From Panacagrimonas sp963975245 (GTDB taxonomy: Bacteria; Pseudomonadota; Gammaproteobacteria; Nevskiales; Nevskiaceae): a stretch of 64,000 nt of DNA. Of the stretch, positions 1 through 8,649 are shown piece after piece. Both the position numbers and the translations under genes were made by a program. Numbering within the stretch: position 1 is the stretch's first letter; every line of letters starts with the position of its first letter. The notes below the pieces were generated by a model, which was not told the origin of the DNA, made no database searches, and saw only the letters and a list, made by a program, of their open reading frames with translations. The DNA lies in assembly GCA_963975245.1 (NCBI GenBank), contig CAXBFJ010000010.1, positions 92,488 to 156,487 on the forward strand, written 5' to 3'.

Positions 1-515
1 AGCAAGCGGTGCTGTCGGCCCGATCCACCACCAGAGAAGAATCCGAATTGCGCACGCGCGAGGCGGAATTGGTGCTCAAATTCATCGACCGCTCGCGCAA
101 CGTCCAGCCCAAGGGGCAGGTGGTGCTGCCCGAAGGCTTCGACCCGGCCACCATTGCGCTGGAGGATGGCGACGTCGTTCGCATTCCGCGCAACAGCCAG
201 CTTGTGCAGGTTCATGGCGAAGTCTACCTGCCTAACGCCTTTGTCTGGCGCAAGGGTTATCACGTCAATGACTATCTGAATCAGGCTGGCGGCATGCTGC
301 AGAAATCCAGTGGCGAACGCGTCCTGCTGATCCGGCCTTCTGGCGAGATTTCCTCTGAGGAAGGGCGCGGCTTCATCATGTCATCGCGGGTGCAACCGGG
401 AGACGAGATCATGGTGCTGCCGGGCGTGGATCCAAAACGATTCCAGTTCGGCAAGGACATCGTTCAGGTCATGTATCAGATTGCCATTGCGGCAGGCGTC
501 CTGGCGCGGCTCTGA
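1..515 (+). CDS. Polysaccharide export protein, SLBB domain (3' part)
   Basis: The reading frame is open from the window edge (first codon at 3) to a TGA at 513-515, so the 5' part is missing. The visible ~170 residues hold a region matching SLBB domains: VHGEVYLPNAF, then a tract ending in NDYLNQAGG, then a PGDEIMVLPG turn. The protein ends in a hydrophobic helix (IVQVMYQIAIAAGVLARL). SLBB modules occur in outer-membrane polysaccharide exporters of the Wza/KpsD type, so a capsule or exopolysaccharide export locus probably lies upstream. The family is inferred from the SLBB part alone; the diagnostic N-terminal Poly_export domain and signal peptide are outside the window. Confidence 0.7.
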   Translation, partial: QAVLSARSTTREESELRTREAELVLKFIDRSRNVQPKGQVVLPEGFDPATIALEDGDVVRIPRNSQLVQVHGEVYLPNAFVWRKGYHVNDYLNQAGGMLQKSSGERVLLIRPSGEISSEEGRGFIMSSRVQPGDEIMVLPGVDPKRFQFGKDIVQVMYQIAIAAGVLARL

Positions 516-592
516 GACTGAATAGCAGGGTATGCGCCTGACGCGGCGCATGCTCTGTTGAGGCGAAGGGTCAGGCAAATTTCAGGATGTGA

Positions 593-1693
593 ATGAAGAC
601 GCTGATCCTTCATGTTGGGATGCACAAGACGGGCAGTACGTCGATCCAGAGGAGTCTGGAGGGATTCGACCGTGGGCTGATTCGTTATCTGGACCTAGGG
701 AGTTCCAATCACTCAGGTCCGGTGCGCACAATTTTCTCCGAACGAAGTAACGACTATCCGGCGCATCGACGCAGCGGCAAGAGTCGTCATGCGATTGCCC
801 AGATGGCCTCGCACCACCGCGCGCAGATGATTCGGGAACTGAGCTTGCCGCGCCAACGCTTCATCATCTCGGGTGAAGGCATTTCGGCCTTGTCTCCTGC
901 AGGGGTCCGTGCGCTGGCACAGTTTCTCAAACAATACGTGGACCGAATCCAGGTCATTGGGTATGTGCGCGATCCGGTTGGCTATGCCAATTCCGCTTTC
1001 CAGCAACGAGTGAAGGACGGTCAGGCGGCGATATCTGTGCCCCGACCCAACTACCGAAACCGGTTCCGTAAGTTTTTTGACGTGTTCGGCAGGGAGAACG
1101 TGGAGCTGATTCAGTTCAATCCATCCGCCTTCGAGAATCGTTCAGTGGTCCGGGATTTTTGCAATCGGGCTGGAATACCCGCTGATAACGTCCGCGAGAA
1201 AAGGGCGAACGAGAGTTTGTCTGATTTGGCGATTCGCCTGATTCTTCAGATCAATCAGCAGGCAGCGGCTCGTGGCCAGAGCTTCGGGTTGCTCGCGGAA
1301 CGCGATCAGTGGGGGCGTGATATTGCAGAAGCCTTCCCGGGAGACGCTTATCGGCTGCCGGAACATTTGATCCTGCAGGAACTGGATCAGGCTGATATCT
1401 CCTGGTTGGCGGAGGCAGCGCACGTCGATTTTGGTTTGGCGATGGAGAAAACGCACGCGTCGATCACTGCGGAGCAGGTTGGGAGGCGCCTTGATGAATT
1501 CAGCGAGTCCGAGCGTGCTTCCCTTAAGGCGTTTTTGGAACACCGAGGAATTCAGGTCGAGGCGACTCAGCCGGTCCCCGAGATGATCGCGTGCCTGCTG
1601 GCGTCCGCGTCTTCCGCCGGACGCAGCCTGTCGGGTGCAACAACTTTGTCCGTGGCCGAAAGATTCAGGCGCAGACTCAGGCGCTGGCTGTAA
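593..1693 (+). CDS. Sulfotransferase-like protein
   Basis: 366 residues. The N-terminus LILHVGMHKTGSTSIQ matches the 5'-phosphosulfate-binding loop of PAPS-dependent sulfotransferases. Further on, YVRDPVGYANSAFQQ fits the 3'-phosphate-binding motif (R followed some residues later by S). The ATG at 593 has an AGGA about 6 nt upstream and puts the P-loop at residues 6-20, the usual place. It lies 77 nt after the polysaccharide export gene on the same strand and converges with a second gene carrying the same motifs. A role in sulfating an exported glycan is inferred from context. The C-terminal half has no motif I recognise, and the acceptor is unknown. Confidence 0.65.
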   Translation: MKTLILHVGMHKTGSTSIQRSLEGFDRGLIRYLDLGSSNHSGPVRTIFSERSNDYPAHRRSGKSRHAIAQMASHHRAQMIRELSLPRQRFIISGEGISALSPAGVRALAQFLKQYVDRIQVIGYVRDPVGYANSAFQQRVKDGQAAISVPRPNYRNRFRKFFDVFGRENVELIQFNPSAFENRSVVRDFCNRAGIPADNVREKRANESLSDLAIRLILQINQQAAARGQSFGLLAERDQWGRDIAEAFPGDAYRLPEHLILQELDQADISWLAEAAHVDFGLAMEKTHASITAEQVGRRLDEFSESERASLKAFLEHRGIQVEATQPVPEMIACLLASASSAGRSLSGATTLSVAERFRRRLRRWL

Positions 1694-1712
1694 GTGACGC
1701 GGCTGTCGGAAC

Positions 1713-2945
1713 TCAGAAGTACCGACGGAACTTGTTTTTCAGGCGCGTCAGCAAGGGTGTGGCAAGTGTTTCTGACATCGGCGCGACGCCAGGTTGATTA
1801 TTTTGTCTCGCCAGAAGCAGCTTGTCGTTCGGTTTCAGGTCCAGGGCGATCGAGAGAAGGCTTTGAGTCTCGGCAGGGCTTATGGCTCTTCCATTTTCGA
1901 TCTTGAAGGCAATGTCACGAATGATCCGTGCCTGTCGCGATGCCTTGGAGGATGCGCCGAGATGCTGGCAAACGCTGCGGGCAATGACGTCGAGCTGCTC
2001 CTCCGTGAATTCATAGAGACTCGGTGCTGATTCGGGCTGAGTCTTTCCAATGGCATCCTGGAGGCCGGCATAACGCGCGTCTTCCGGCAGAAGCTGGTTG
2101 GTCTGTGCTATCGCGCTGCCATGCTTGTCATAGAACGCCCGAACGTCGCGGTCTGTGAAGTAGGGCCTCTCACTCGCGATCTCCGGGAGCTGCTCACACA
2201 GTGGATCCGAGATCATCTGGCCACACTTTCTGCCGTAATGCTCGTTGAACTTGCGCTGCAGCATGAGCTCGCTGCGTGTCAGTGAACGGTTCACGATAGC
2301 GTGTGGCGGCTTCTGCAGACAGTCCTCCGGGACTGACAACAGATTCGCAAACTCGCTCAGCAGCCGATTGCTGTGGCGAGAATAATTCGCAATTTTTAGG
2401 TCGCACTCAAGATTTCTTCCCAGTTCGATAAACCGGCGTACGAGCTGGACAGTATCCATGTTGGTAACTGTTTCAGAGAGTGCTTTGGTGCTACCGCCGC
2501 GTTTGACAGCCTGAACGTAACTTGAGACCGCGTGTTCGAAGGGGTCTCGAACAAACAAGATCAGGGTGACTGCCATTTCGCGCGATCTGAGTGATTCAAT
2601 CTCCGAAGGGTCGTTGACAATGTTTCGGATCAGGCCTTCGTAGGAATACAGAATGCGACTTGCGGAAGGGTGCTTGCGCAGTTCAGCTTCGGCAGCATCT
2701 GCTAGGCCCTCGTATCGGGCATTTCCACTCGATATTTTGCCCTGTGCAGCTCTCTTCAGACTCAGGTGGTCTGGGTAGATGACGCCATTCTGTGCCAGCG
2801 CTTCAAGGCTCAGGGCCAGCGAACTTTGAATGTAGCTCGACCCCGTCTTTCCATGGCCAACGTGAAGTACAACGGTCCCGGCGCGTCTGGTCATATGTTT
2901 TGAAATGGCGCGCCGTAGAGTAGGCGACATGAATATCGCCCACAT
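1713..2945 (-). CDS. Sulfotransferase-like protein, second copy
   Basis: 410 residues from the first ATG. VVLHVGHGKTGSSYIQ (about residues 24-39) is a P-loop-like 5'-PSB motif, and FVRDPFEHAVSSYVQ is the 3'-phosphate-binding region. Both align with the convergent gene at 593-1693, so the two are probably distant paralogues. No convincing ribosome binding site precedes any of the three in-frame ATGs. The one at 2894 would place the P-loop near the N-terminus as in the neighbour, so the true start may be 2894 rather than 2945. The stop lies 19 bp from the neighbour's stop. Sulfotransferase fold is fairly likely; substrate is unknown. Confidence 0.62.
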   Translation of the reverse strand: MWAIFMSPTLRRAISKHMTRRAGTVVLHVGHGKTGSSYIQSSLALSLEALAQNGVIYPDHLSLKRAAQGKISSGNARYEGLADAAEAELRKHPSASRILYSYEGLIRNIVNDPSEIESLRSREMAVTLILFVRDPFEHAVSSYVQAVKRGGSTKALSETVTNMDTVQLVRRFIELGRNLECDLKIANYSRHSNRLLSEFANLLSVPEDCLQKPPHAIVNRSLTRSELMLQRKFNEHYGRKCGQMISDPLCEQLPEIASERPYFTDRDVRAFYDKHGSAIAQTNQLLPEDARYAGLQDAIGKTQPESAPSLYEFTEEQLDVIARSVCQHLGASSKASRQARIIRDIAFKIENGRAISPAETQSLLSIALDLKPNDKLLLARQNNQPGVAPMSETLATPLLTRLKNKFRRYF

Positions 2946-3092
2946 TGTACAAGGGCGACAGGGAAGCGAAGTAGCGCGTAGGCGAGGCCGCGAGGCGCCA
3001 CCTGATCGTGCAAGTGCCGCCCTTCAGAAGCGAGAATTTGTCGTCCGGAAGTGCTGATGGGTTGGGGGAATGAAAGCGAAAGCGTCGAATGA

Positions 3093-3122
3093 GTGACCGT
3101 GGGCCTCATGGTTACGTATAAT
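3093..3122 (+). promoter_or_regulatory. Candidate sigma70 promoter for petABC
   Basis: A perfect TATAAT at 3117-3122 is preceded by GTGACC at 3093-3098 (18-bp spacer). The predicted start near 3129 would give an ~80-nt leader before petA. The -35 is only a partial match. Prediction only. Confidence 0.5.
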
Positions 3123-3209
3123 CTGCGGGTTCGCAGCGCGGTGTTCAGGTTTGAGCAGCCGATGCAGCCACTCAAAACAGTATTTCAAGCCTCCAGGGGG
3201 TTTTATTAG

Positions 3210-3827
3210 ATGAGCACGCAAAGCGTGGCTGGGGCTGCGCCCGCAGGTGTTGACCCGGGCCGCAGACGGTTTTTAACGCTCGCCACTTCGGGTGTGGGCG
3301 CAGTCGGCGCCGGTTTTGTTGCCTGGCCGTTTTTGGCCTCGCTCAAACCCAGTGAACGCGCCAAGGCTCTTGGAGCGCCGGTGGTGGTAGATATCGCCAG
3401 CCTCGAAGCGGGTCAGAAGCTGACCGTGGGCTGGCGCGGCAAGCCGGTATGGATCGTCAAGCGCACGCCGGAAATGGTCGAGAATCTGGCCAAGGTCACC
3501 GGCGAACTGGCGGACCCCGACAGCAAGCAGAATCAGCAGCCGGACTACATCACCGGTGAAGCGCGCGCGATCAAGCCGGAGGTTCTGGTGATGATCGGTT
3601 CATGCACGCATCTGGGATGTTCCCCGACGTTCAAGCCGGAACACCCGGCGCCTGAGATTGCCGCGAACTGGCAGGGTGGCTTCTATTGCCCCTGCCACGG
3701 TTCCAAGTTTGATCTGTCCGGCCGTGTCTACAAGAACGTTCCCGCGCCCCTCAACTTGCAGGTCCCGCCTTACCGCTTTGCCTCGGATACGAGCATCGTG
3801 GTCGGCGAAGACCCTGTGTCGGCATAA
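3210..3827 (+). CDS. petA: Ubiquinol-cytochrome c reductase, Rieske iron-sulfur subunit
   Basis: 205 residues. The Rieske [2Fe-2S] subunit of the cytochrome bc1 complex accepts an electron from ubiquinol at the Qo site and passes it to cytochrome c1. Both cluster-binding boxes are present: CTHLGC and CPCHGS, giving two Cys and two His ligands plus the disulfide cysteines. The N-terminus has a twin-arginine-like GRRRFL followed by a hydrophobic stretch, as expected for a Tat-inserted, membrane-anchored Rieske protein. The ATG at 3210 follows an AGGGGG tract at a reasonable distance. It is first of three genes, 18 nt before cytochrome b. Confidence 0.98.
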   Translation: MSTQSVAGAAPAGVDPGRRRFLTLATSGVGAVGAGFVAWPFLASLKPSERAKALGAPVVVDIASLEAGQKLTVGWRGKPVWIVKRTPEMVENLAKVTGELADPDSKQNQQPDYITGEARAIKPEVLVMIGSCTHLGCSPTFKPEHPAPEIAANWQGGFYCPCHGSKFDLSGRVYKNVPAPLNLQVPPYRFASDTSIVVGEDPVSA

Positions 3828-3845
3828 GAAGGACGAGAAGAAGAT

Positions 3846-5096
3846 ATGGCAATCGTTCCAAATCCGCACAAGACGACCGGCTTCATGGGTTGGATTGATG
3901 ATCGTTTCCCGGCAACCAAGCTGTGGAAAGATCACCTGACCGAGTATTACGCACCCAAGAATTTCAACTTCTGGTACTACTTCGGCTCGCTGGCCCTGCT
4001 GGTACTGGTCAATCAGCTGCTCACCGGCATCTGGCTGGCCATGCACTACAAACCTGATGCCGCGCTCGCTTTCGGCTCTGTCGAATACATCATGCGAGAC
4101 GTGCCCTGGGGCAACATTCTCAGGTACATGCATTCCACCGGCGCCAGCGCGTTCTTCCTGGTGGTGTATCTGCACATGTTCCGTGGCCTGATCTATGGTT
4201 CGCACAAGAAGCCTCGCGAGCTGATCTGGATTTTTGGCTGCCTGATTTTCCTGGTGCTGATGGCAGAGGGCTTTGCGGGCTACGTGCTGCCCTGGGGGCA
4301 GATGAGCTACTGGGGGGCCAACGTCATCTTTAATCTGTTTGGCACCATCCCGGTCATCGGGCCGGATCTGGTGGTCTGGATTCAGGGTGACTACATTCCT
4401 GCCGATGCCACGCTGAGCCGCCTGTTCTCGCTGCACGTCGTGTTGCTGCCCTTCGCTCTGGTGGGTCTGGTGGTCGCGCATCTGATCGCGCTGCACGAAG
4501 TGGGCTCCAACAATCCGGATGGCGTTGACATCAAGAAGCACAAGGATGAAAACGGCAAGCCTCTGGACGGTATCGGCTTCCACCCGTACTACACGGTCAA
4601 GGACATCGTCGGCGTCTGCGTATTCCTGATGCTGTTCGTGGCAGTGATGTGCTTTGCCCCGGATGGCGGTGGTTATCTCATTGAGAAGCCCAACTATCAG
4701 GAAGCCAATCCTCTGGTCACGCCAGAGCACATCGCACCGGCTTGGTACTTCGGTGCCTTCTACGCGATGTTGCGTGCCACGCCGTCCATGTTCGGCTCAG
4801 CGTTGCCGGGTGTGATCGTGATGTTTGGCGCGGTTGTGATCTTGTTCTTCCTGCCTTGGCTGGACCGTAACCCGGTCAAGTCCATTCGCTACAAGGGCAT
4901 GTTGACCAAGGTGCTGACCATGCTATTTGCAGCCGACTACGTCGTGCTCAATTACGTGGGCTTGCAGCCGCCGACAGCGATGTACACCTTGCTGTCGCAG
5001 ATTGGAACCATCTATTACTTCGTCTTTTTCTTCAGCTTGCTGTTCATTCATAAGTTTGAGCGGTCCAAGCCTGTGCCGGACAGGGTGACCTCATGA
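3846..5096 (+). CDS. petB: Ubiquinol-cytochrome c reductase, cytochrome b subunit
   Basis: 416 residues, with the expected eight or so hydrophobic helices. It is the quinone-binding, diheme core of bc1. The b-type haem histidines sit in paired helices (RYMHSTGAS...LHMFRG and SLHVVLLP...AHLIALHEV). The Qo-site motif that reads PEWY in mitochondria is PAWY here (residues 298-301); substitution of the Glu is familiar in beta- and gammaproteobacteria. The gene lies between petA and petC and its stop overlaps the petC start by 4 nt (ATGA), so b and c1 are probably translationally coupled. Confidence 0.98.
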   Translation: MAIVPNPHKTTGFMGWIDDRFPATKLWKDHLTEYYAPKNFNFWYYFGSLALLVLVNQLLTGIWLAMHYKPDAALAFGSVEYIMRDVPWGNILRYMHSTGASAFFLVVYLHMFRGLIYGSHKKPRELIWIFGCLIFLVLMAEGFAGYVLPWGQMSYWGANVIFNLFGTIPVIGPDLVVWIQGDYIPADATLSRLFSLHVVLLPFALVGLVVAHLIALHEVGSNNPDGVDIKKHKDENGKPLDGIGFHPYYTVKDIVGVCVFLMLFVAVMCFAPDGGGYLIEKPNYQEANPLVTPEHIAPAWYFGAFYAMLRATPSMFGSALPGVIVMFGAVVILFFLPWLDRNPVKSIRYKGMLTKVLTMLFAADYVVLNYVGLQPPTAMYTLLSQIGTIYYFVFFFSLLFIHKFERSKPVPDRVTS

Positions 5097-5854
5097 AGGC
5101 CAAAATCCTGATTTCAAAGTTAGCCTTCGCCGGAATGGCGCTGGGCATGTTCACGGGTATTGCTTCTGCGGCGGGTGGCGGCGCGTTGCCATTCGACTAC
5201 AAGGCTGACGTCAGCAACCTGCCGTCCGTGCAGCGCGGCGCGCGCATCTTCATGAATAACTGCTCCGGCTGTCATTCAATGAAATTCATGCGCTACAGCC
5301 GCATTGCCCAGGATCTGAACATCCCGGAAGAGATGATGCAGAAGAACCTGATGTTCACCAGCGACAAGATGGGTGACCAGATTCATGCGGCCATGCCGGC
5401 AGCCGATGGTGCCAAGTGGTTCGGTCAGGCTCCGCCCGACCTGTCTCTGGAGACCCGTTTCCGTGGTGAAGACTGGGTTTACAGCTATCTGAAGAGCTTT
5501 TACCTTGATCCGGCCAGACCGATGGGTGTGAATAACGCCGTTCTGCCGGGTGCCTCCATGCCCAACGTTTTGTGGGAAAAGCAGGGCTGGCAGGTTCAAG
5601 CCCGCCACGACGAAGACGCCGGGCATGAAGGTGGGCACGGTAAGCCAGCGCCTTTTGAACTGGTTTCCGAAGGGTCGATGTCTCCTGACGATTTCGACAA
5701 GTATGTCGGTGATCTGGTGAACTTCATGGCCTATGCTGCAGAGCCGGGTCGTTCGATGCGCCAGTCCGTGGGCATCAAGGCGCTGTTCTACCTGCTCCTG
5801 CTGACCATCTTTGCGTATTTCCTGAAGAAGGAATTCTGGAAAGACATCCACTAG
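5093..5854 (+). CDS. petC: Ubiquinol-cytochrome c reductase, cytochrome c1 subunit
   Basis: 253 residues. The N-terminal signal peptide ends around GIASAAGGG. The haem-c motif is CSGCH (NNCSGCHSMKF), and GASMPNVLWEKQG carries the probable axial Met. A hydrophobic helix near the C-terminus (ALFYLLLLTIFAYFL) followed by KKEFWKDIH anchors it in the cytoplasmic membrane. c1 passes electrons from the Rieske protein to soluble cytochrome c. It is the last gene of the operon and is followed 32 bp later by a strong terminator hairpin. Confidence 0.98.
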   Translation: MKAKILISKLAFAGMALGMFTGIASAAGGGALPFDYKADVSNLPSVQRGARIFMNNCSGCHSMKFMRYSRIAQDLNIPEEMMQKNLMFTSDKMGDQIHAAMPAADGAKWFGQAPPDLSLETRFRGEDWVYSYLKSFYLDPARPMGVNNAVLPGASMPNVLWEKQGWQVQARHDEDAGHEGGHGKPAPFELVSEGSMSPDDFDKYVGDLVNFMAYAAEPGRSMRQSVGIKALFYLLLLTIFAYFLKKEFWKDIH

Positions 5855-5885
5855 TGAAAATCTGTGGGTAGCAAGATGAATGCTC

Positions 5886-5919
5886 GGAAAAGGCCGGTTG
5901 GAACAACCGGCCTTTTTCC
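5886..5919 (+). terminator. Rho-independent terminator after petC
   Basis: A perfect 13-bp stem (arms 5888-5900 and 5904-5916) with a GAA loop and a run of five T at 5913-5917. The A and T tracts on either side could let it work in both directions. It separates petABC from sspA. Confidence 0.9.
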
Positions 5920-6018
5920 GTTGTGTCGTGTAGCTCCGGAAGCGCCCGAGTTGCCAGCGTGGGCACATGGGTGCAAATTGAGCACTCGCCAATTTCTTCA
6001 GTGTGGAAGCCTACGGCC

Positions 6019-6744
6019 ATGAGCCTGCGTTCCAAGAGCAAATATGTTGCCGCTGCACGTCCTGCCAGTAACGCTGGTGTGACGCTTTATTGCTCGGAAA
6101 CTCAGGTCGGATGTCACTGGATCCGGCTGGTGCTCGCCGAGAAATCGGTCACCGGCGCGCGCATGGAACTGCAGGGCCCGGGTCAGACAAGCGAAGATCT
6201 GGCGACACTTAACCCTGCGCAGACCCTCCCGACGCTGACGGATCGTGAGACGGTCATTCATCCCGCGCGACTGATCGCCGAGTTTCTCGACGAGCGCTAC
6301 CCGCATCCGCCAATGATGCCCCCGGAAGCTGCCGTCCGTGCGCGGCTGCGCATGTTCATGTCTTTGCTCGAGTCAGACTGGCTTCCGATGATTCGCGATG
6401 TTGAAAAGGGAACGCCGGCTGTCGCCAAGAAAGCACGCAAGCAGTTGGCAGAGCAGGTTGCTGCCCACGCGCGTCTGTTCCCATCCAGAGGCTGGTTTCT
6501 CGGCCTTGAGTACGGGCTCATGGACTGCGCCATTACCGCCCTGCTGTGGCGGATGGCGACATTGAAACTGCAATTGCCTGCCAACAGCGACCCGATACGA
6601 CGCTATGCAGAGCGTGCATTTGCGCGCCCTGCGTTTTCCGAGAGCCTGGTCGGCGCGCAGCGGCCATCTCCGGCCAAGGCCGCGGCCAGCAAGAACGCCC
6701 GGGCCGCGGCAAAGAAAGTGGTTCGCAAACCCTCGGATCAATAG
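6019..6744 (+). CDS. sspA: Stringent starvation protein A (GST-fold)
   Basis: 241 residues from the ATG at 6019. The N-terminal thioredoxin-like half has LYCSETQVGCHWIRLVLAEK and NPAQTLPTL, followed by an all-alpha GST C-terminal half. In E. coli SspA binds RNA polymerase and helps transcription under starvation and acid stress; it is not thought to act as a glutathione transferase. Position next to sspB supports the call. The frame is open further upstream, but homology begins just after 6019. Unusually, the protein carries a basic Ala/Lys-rich tail (about the last 26 residues) that E. coli SspA (212 residues) lacks. Confidence 0.93.
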   Translation: MSLRSKSKYVAAARPASNAGVTLYCSETQVGCHWIRLVLAEKSVTGARMELQGPGQTSEDLATLNPAQTLPTLTDRETVIHPARLIAEFLDERYPHPPMMPPEAAVRARLRMFMSLLESDWLPMIRDVEKGTPAVAKKARKQLAEQVAAHARLFPSRGWFLGLEYGLMDCAITALLWRMATLKLQLPANSDPIRRYAERAFARPAFSESLVGAQRPSPAKAAASKNARAAAKKVVRKPSDQ

Positions 6745-6794
6745 ATCGCGCATCTCCGGTTCAAACATTCACCCATATCTGTTTTCATTGACGC

Positions 6795-7220
6795 ATGACG
6801 CATAGAAGCCGCCGCCCTTATCTGATTCGCGCCATTTACGATTGGGCGACTGACAACGAATTCACTCCGCACTTGCTGGTTGCTGCGGATGCCGAAGGCG
6901 TGCAGGTGCCGCGGCAGTACGTTCAGGAAGGGCGTATCACGCTCAATATCAGTGGCATGGCCGTACAAAGCCTGGATCTGAGCAGTGACCCGATCTGGTT
7001 TTCGGCGCGCTTCGGCGGCAAGAGTTTTGAGGTGTTCGTGCCAGTGGGCGCGGTGCTTGCGGTGTTTGCCCGTGAAAACGGCGAAGGCATTGTGTTTGGT
7101 GAAATTGAGACGCCGCCTCCCGGTGACGAACAGCCCAATGGCCCCAAACCGCGCGTGGCACCCGAAAAGCCTTCAACCGACAAAGAGAAAAAGCGCAGCC
7201 ATCTGCGCGTCGTGAAATAG
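6795..7220 (+). CDS. sspB: ClpXP protease specificity-enhancing factor SspB
   Basis: 141 residues. SspB is an adaptor that binds ssrA-tagged polypeptides and delivers them to ClpXP. The N-terminal substrate-binding domain has RPYLIRAIYDWATDNEFTPH and FSARFGG, both typical. A Pro/Lys-rich flexible linker leads to HLRVVK at the extreme C-terminus, which matches the conserved ClpX-tethering peptide (LRVVK in E. coli). The gene is 50 nt after sspA, as in other gammaproteobacteria. It converges with the FAD-oxidase gene, with 19 bp between stops and no obvious terminator. Confidence 0.95.
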   Translation: MTHRSRRPYLIRAIYDWATDNEFTPHLLVAADAEGVQVPRQYVQEGRITLNISGMAVQSLDLSSDPIWFSARFGGKSFEVFVPVGAVLAVFARENGEGIVFGEIETPPPGDEQPNGPKPRVAPEKPSTDKEKKRSHLRVVK

Positions 7221-7239
7221 GACCCCGTCCTGATTGGCA

Positions 7240-8649
7240 CTAGGCGTCGGGAATCGTTTTCCCGGGGTTTAGGATTTCCGCAGGGTCAAACACCTGCTTG
7301 ATCTGGCGCATCAGCCGGAGACTGGCCGGGTCAACCTCCCATGCAACGAACGCTCTCTTGGCAACGCCCACCCCGTGTTCGCCGGACAAAGTGCCGTCAA
7401 GTTTGAGGACGAGCCGGAAAACTTCATGCAGGCAGGCCTCAATGCCACGTTGCTGCGCCGGGTCCGCCGGATCTGCCAGAAGATTGACGTGAATATTGCC
7501 GTTACCGGCATGGCCAAAGCACACGATCTGGATGCCGTGTTGCTCAGACAGCGTACTGATCCCGGAAAGCAACTCGGGCAGACGGGTCACCGGAACCACG
7601 ACATCTTCGTTGACCTTGCGTGGCGCGAGTTTGCGCAAGCTGGGCGACAGTGCCTTTCTAGCCGCCCACAGATCCTGTCGTTCTTCCGCCGATTCAGCCC
7701 GTCGTAGTTCGATCAGCCCCGGAGGGCTGGCGGCCTTGATTACGGCGTCCACGTCGCCGCTGAGCCCCGGCTCTTCACCGTCGATATCAATCAGCAACAT
7801 CGCGCCGGTGTTCTGGGGAATGCCGCAGTCGCGCCAGGCCTGGGCCAGGCGAGCGGCTTCGCCGTCAAAGAATTCCAGTGCACAGGGCTGGGCAGGCTGA
7901 CCCATGATGCGGGTCACGGCCACGACCGCAGATGCCACGTCTTCATAAGTGGCGCGCAGGGTCCGCAGCTGCGAAGGGCGCGGCAGCAACTTGAGTGTTG
8001 CACGGGTAATCAGCCCCAGCGTGCCTTCGCTGCCGATCATCAGGCGGGTCAGGTCATAACCCACCACGCCCTTGGTGGTGTGGCAGCCTGCGTGAATCAA
8101 TTCCCCGGCGCCGGTTACCGCGCTCAGGCCCAGGACATTGTCGCGGGCAGTGCCGTATTTCACGGCGCGCGGGCCGCCAGAGCCACAAGCCAGGTTGCCA
8201 CCCACGGTTGCGTAGTCGGCACTGGTGGGATCGGGTGCCCAGAACAGGCCGTGTTCGGCAGCCGCGCGCTGGACATCGCCATTCAGGCAGCCCGCTTCGC
8301 ATTCGATCATCCGGTCTCCGGGAGAGATACGAAGAATTTTTGTCATGCGCTCAAAGGACAGGACCAGCCCGCCGGCGACAGGCACACTGGCGCCGGTGGT
8401 ATTGGTGCCGCGTCCACGCGCAGTCAGACGGATGCCGTGCGCGCGACAAACGCGCACGATCGCCAGAACTTCAGATTCTTCCTGCACAAAACCGACCGCC
8501 TGCGGCAGTGCGATCTGTCGCGAGTTGTCGTAGGCATAGCTCATGCAATCGCCGGGATCGGTGAGCAATCTTTCGTGCAAGATGGCGCGTAGTTCCGCGA
8601 GAGCGGTTTCGGGCAGCGGCGCTGTTATGGATTGCATGTTGTCAGACAT
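7240..8649 (-). CDS. FAD-linked oxidase, GlcD/D-lactate dehydrogenase family
   Basis: 469 residues from the ATG at 8649. The N-terminal FAD-binding PCMH domain has GRGTNTTGASVPV and GGNLACGSGG. The C-terminal FAD-oxidase domain has FGHAGNGNIHVNLL and SGEHGVGVAKR, the metal/substrate region of 2-hydroxyacid dehydrogenases. The family oxidises D-2-hydroxyacids (D-lactate, glycolate, D-2-hydroxyglutarate); I cannot tell which. No 4Fe-4S domain is fused. The start overlaps the yraN stop by 8 nt (ATGTCTGA), arguing for co-transcription with yraN and lpoA. In Pseudomonas I would expect gmhA and a BON-domain gene in this slot. Confidence 0.88.
   Translation of the reverse strand: MSDNMQSITAPLPETALAELRAILHERLLTDPGDCMSYAYDNSRQIALPQAVGFVQEESEVLAIVRVCRAHGIRLTARGRGTNTTGASVPVAGGLVLSFERMTKILRISPGDRMIECEAGCLNGDVQRAAAEHGLFWAPDPTSADYATVGGNLACGSGGPRAVKYGTARDNVLGLSAVTGAGELIHAGCHTTKGVVGYDLTRLMIGSEGTLGLITRATLKLLPRPSQLRTLRATYEDVASAVVAVTRIMGQPAQPCALEFFDGEAARLAQAWRDCGIPQNTGAMLLIDIDGEEPGLSGDVDAVIKAASPPGLIELRRAESAEERQDLWAARKALSPSLRKLAPRKVNEDVVVPVTRLPELLSGISTLSEQHGIQIVCFGHAGNGNIHVNLLADPADPAQQRGIEACLHEVFRLVLKLDGTLSGEHGVGVAKRAFVAWEVDPASLRLMRQIKQVFDPAEILNPGKTIPDA

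Noticed and set aside
3600..4730. Long open frame on the minus strand over petA-petB
   Set aside because: Antisense shadow of two intact conserved genes; His/Gln-rich composition typical of such shadows.
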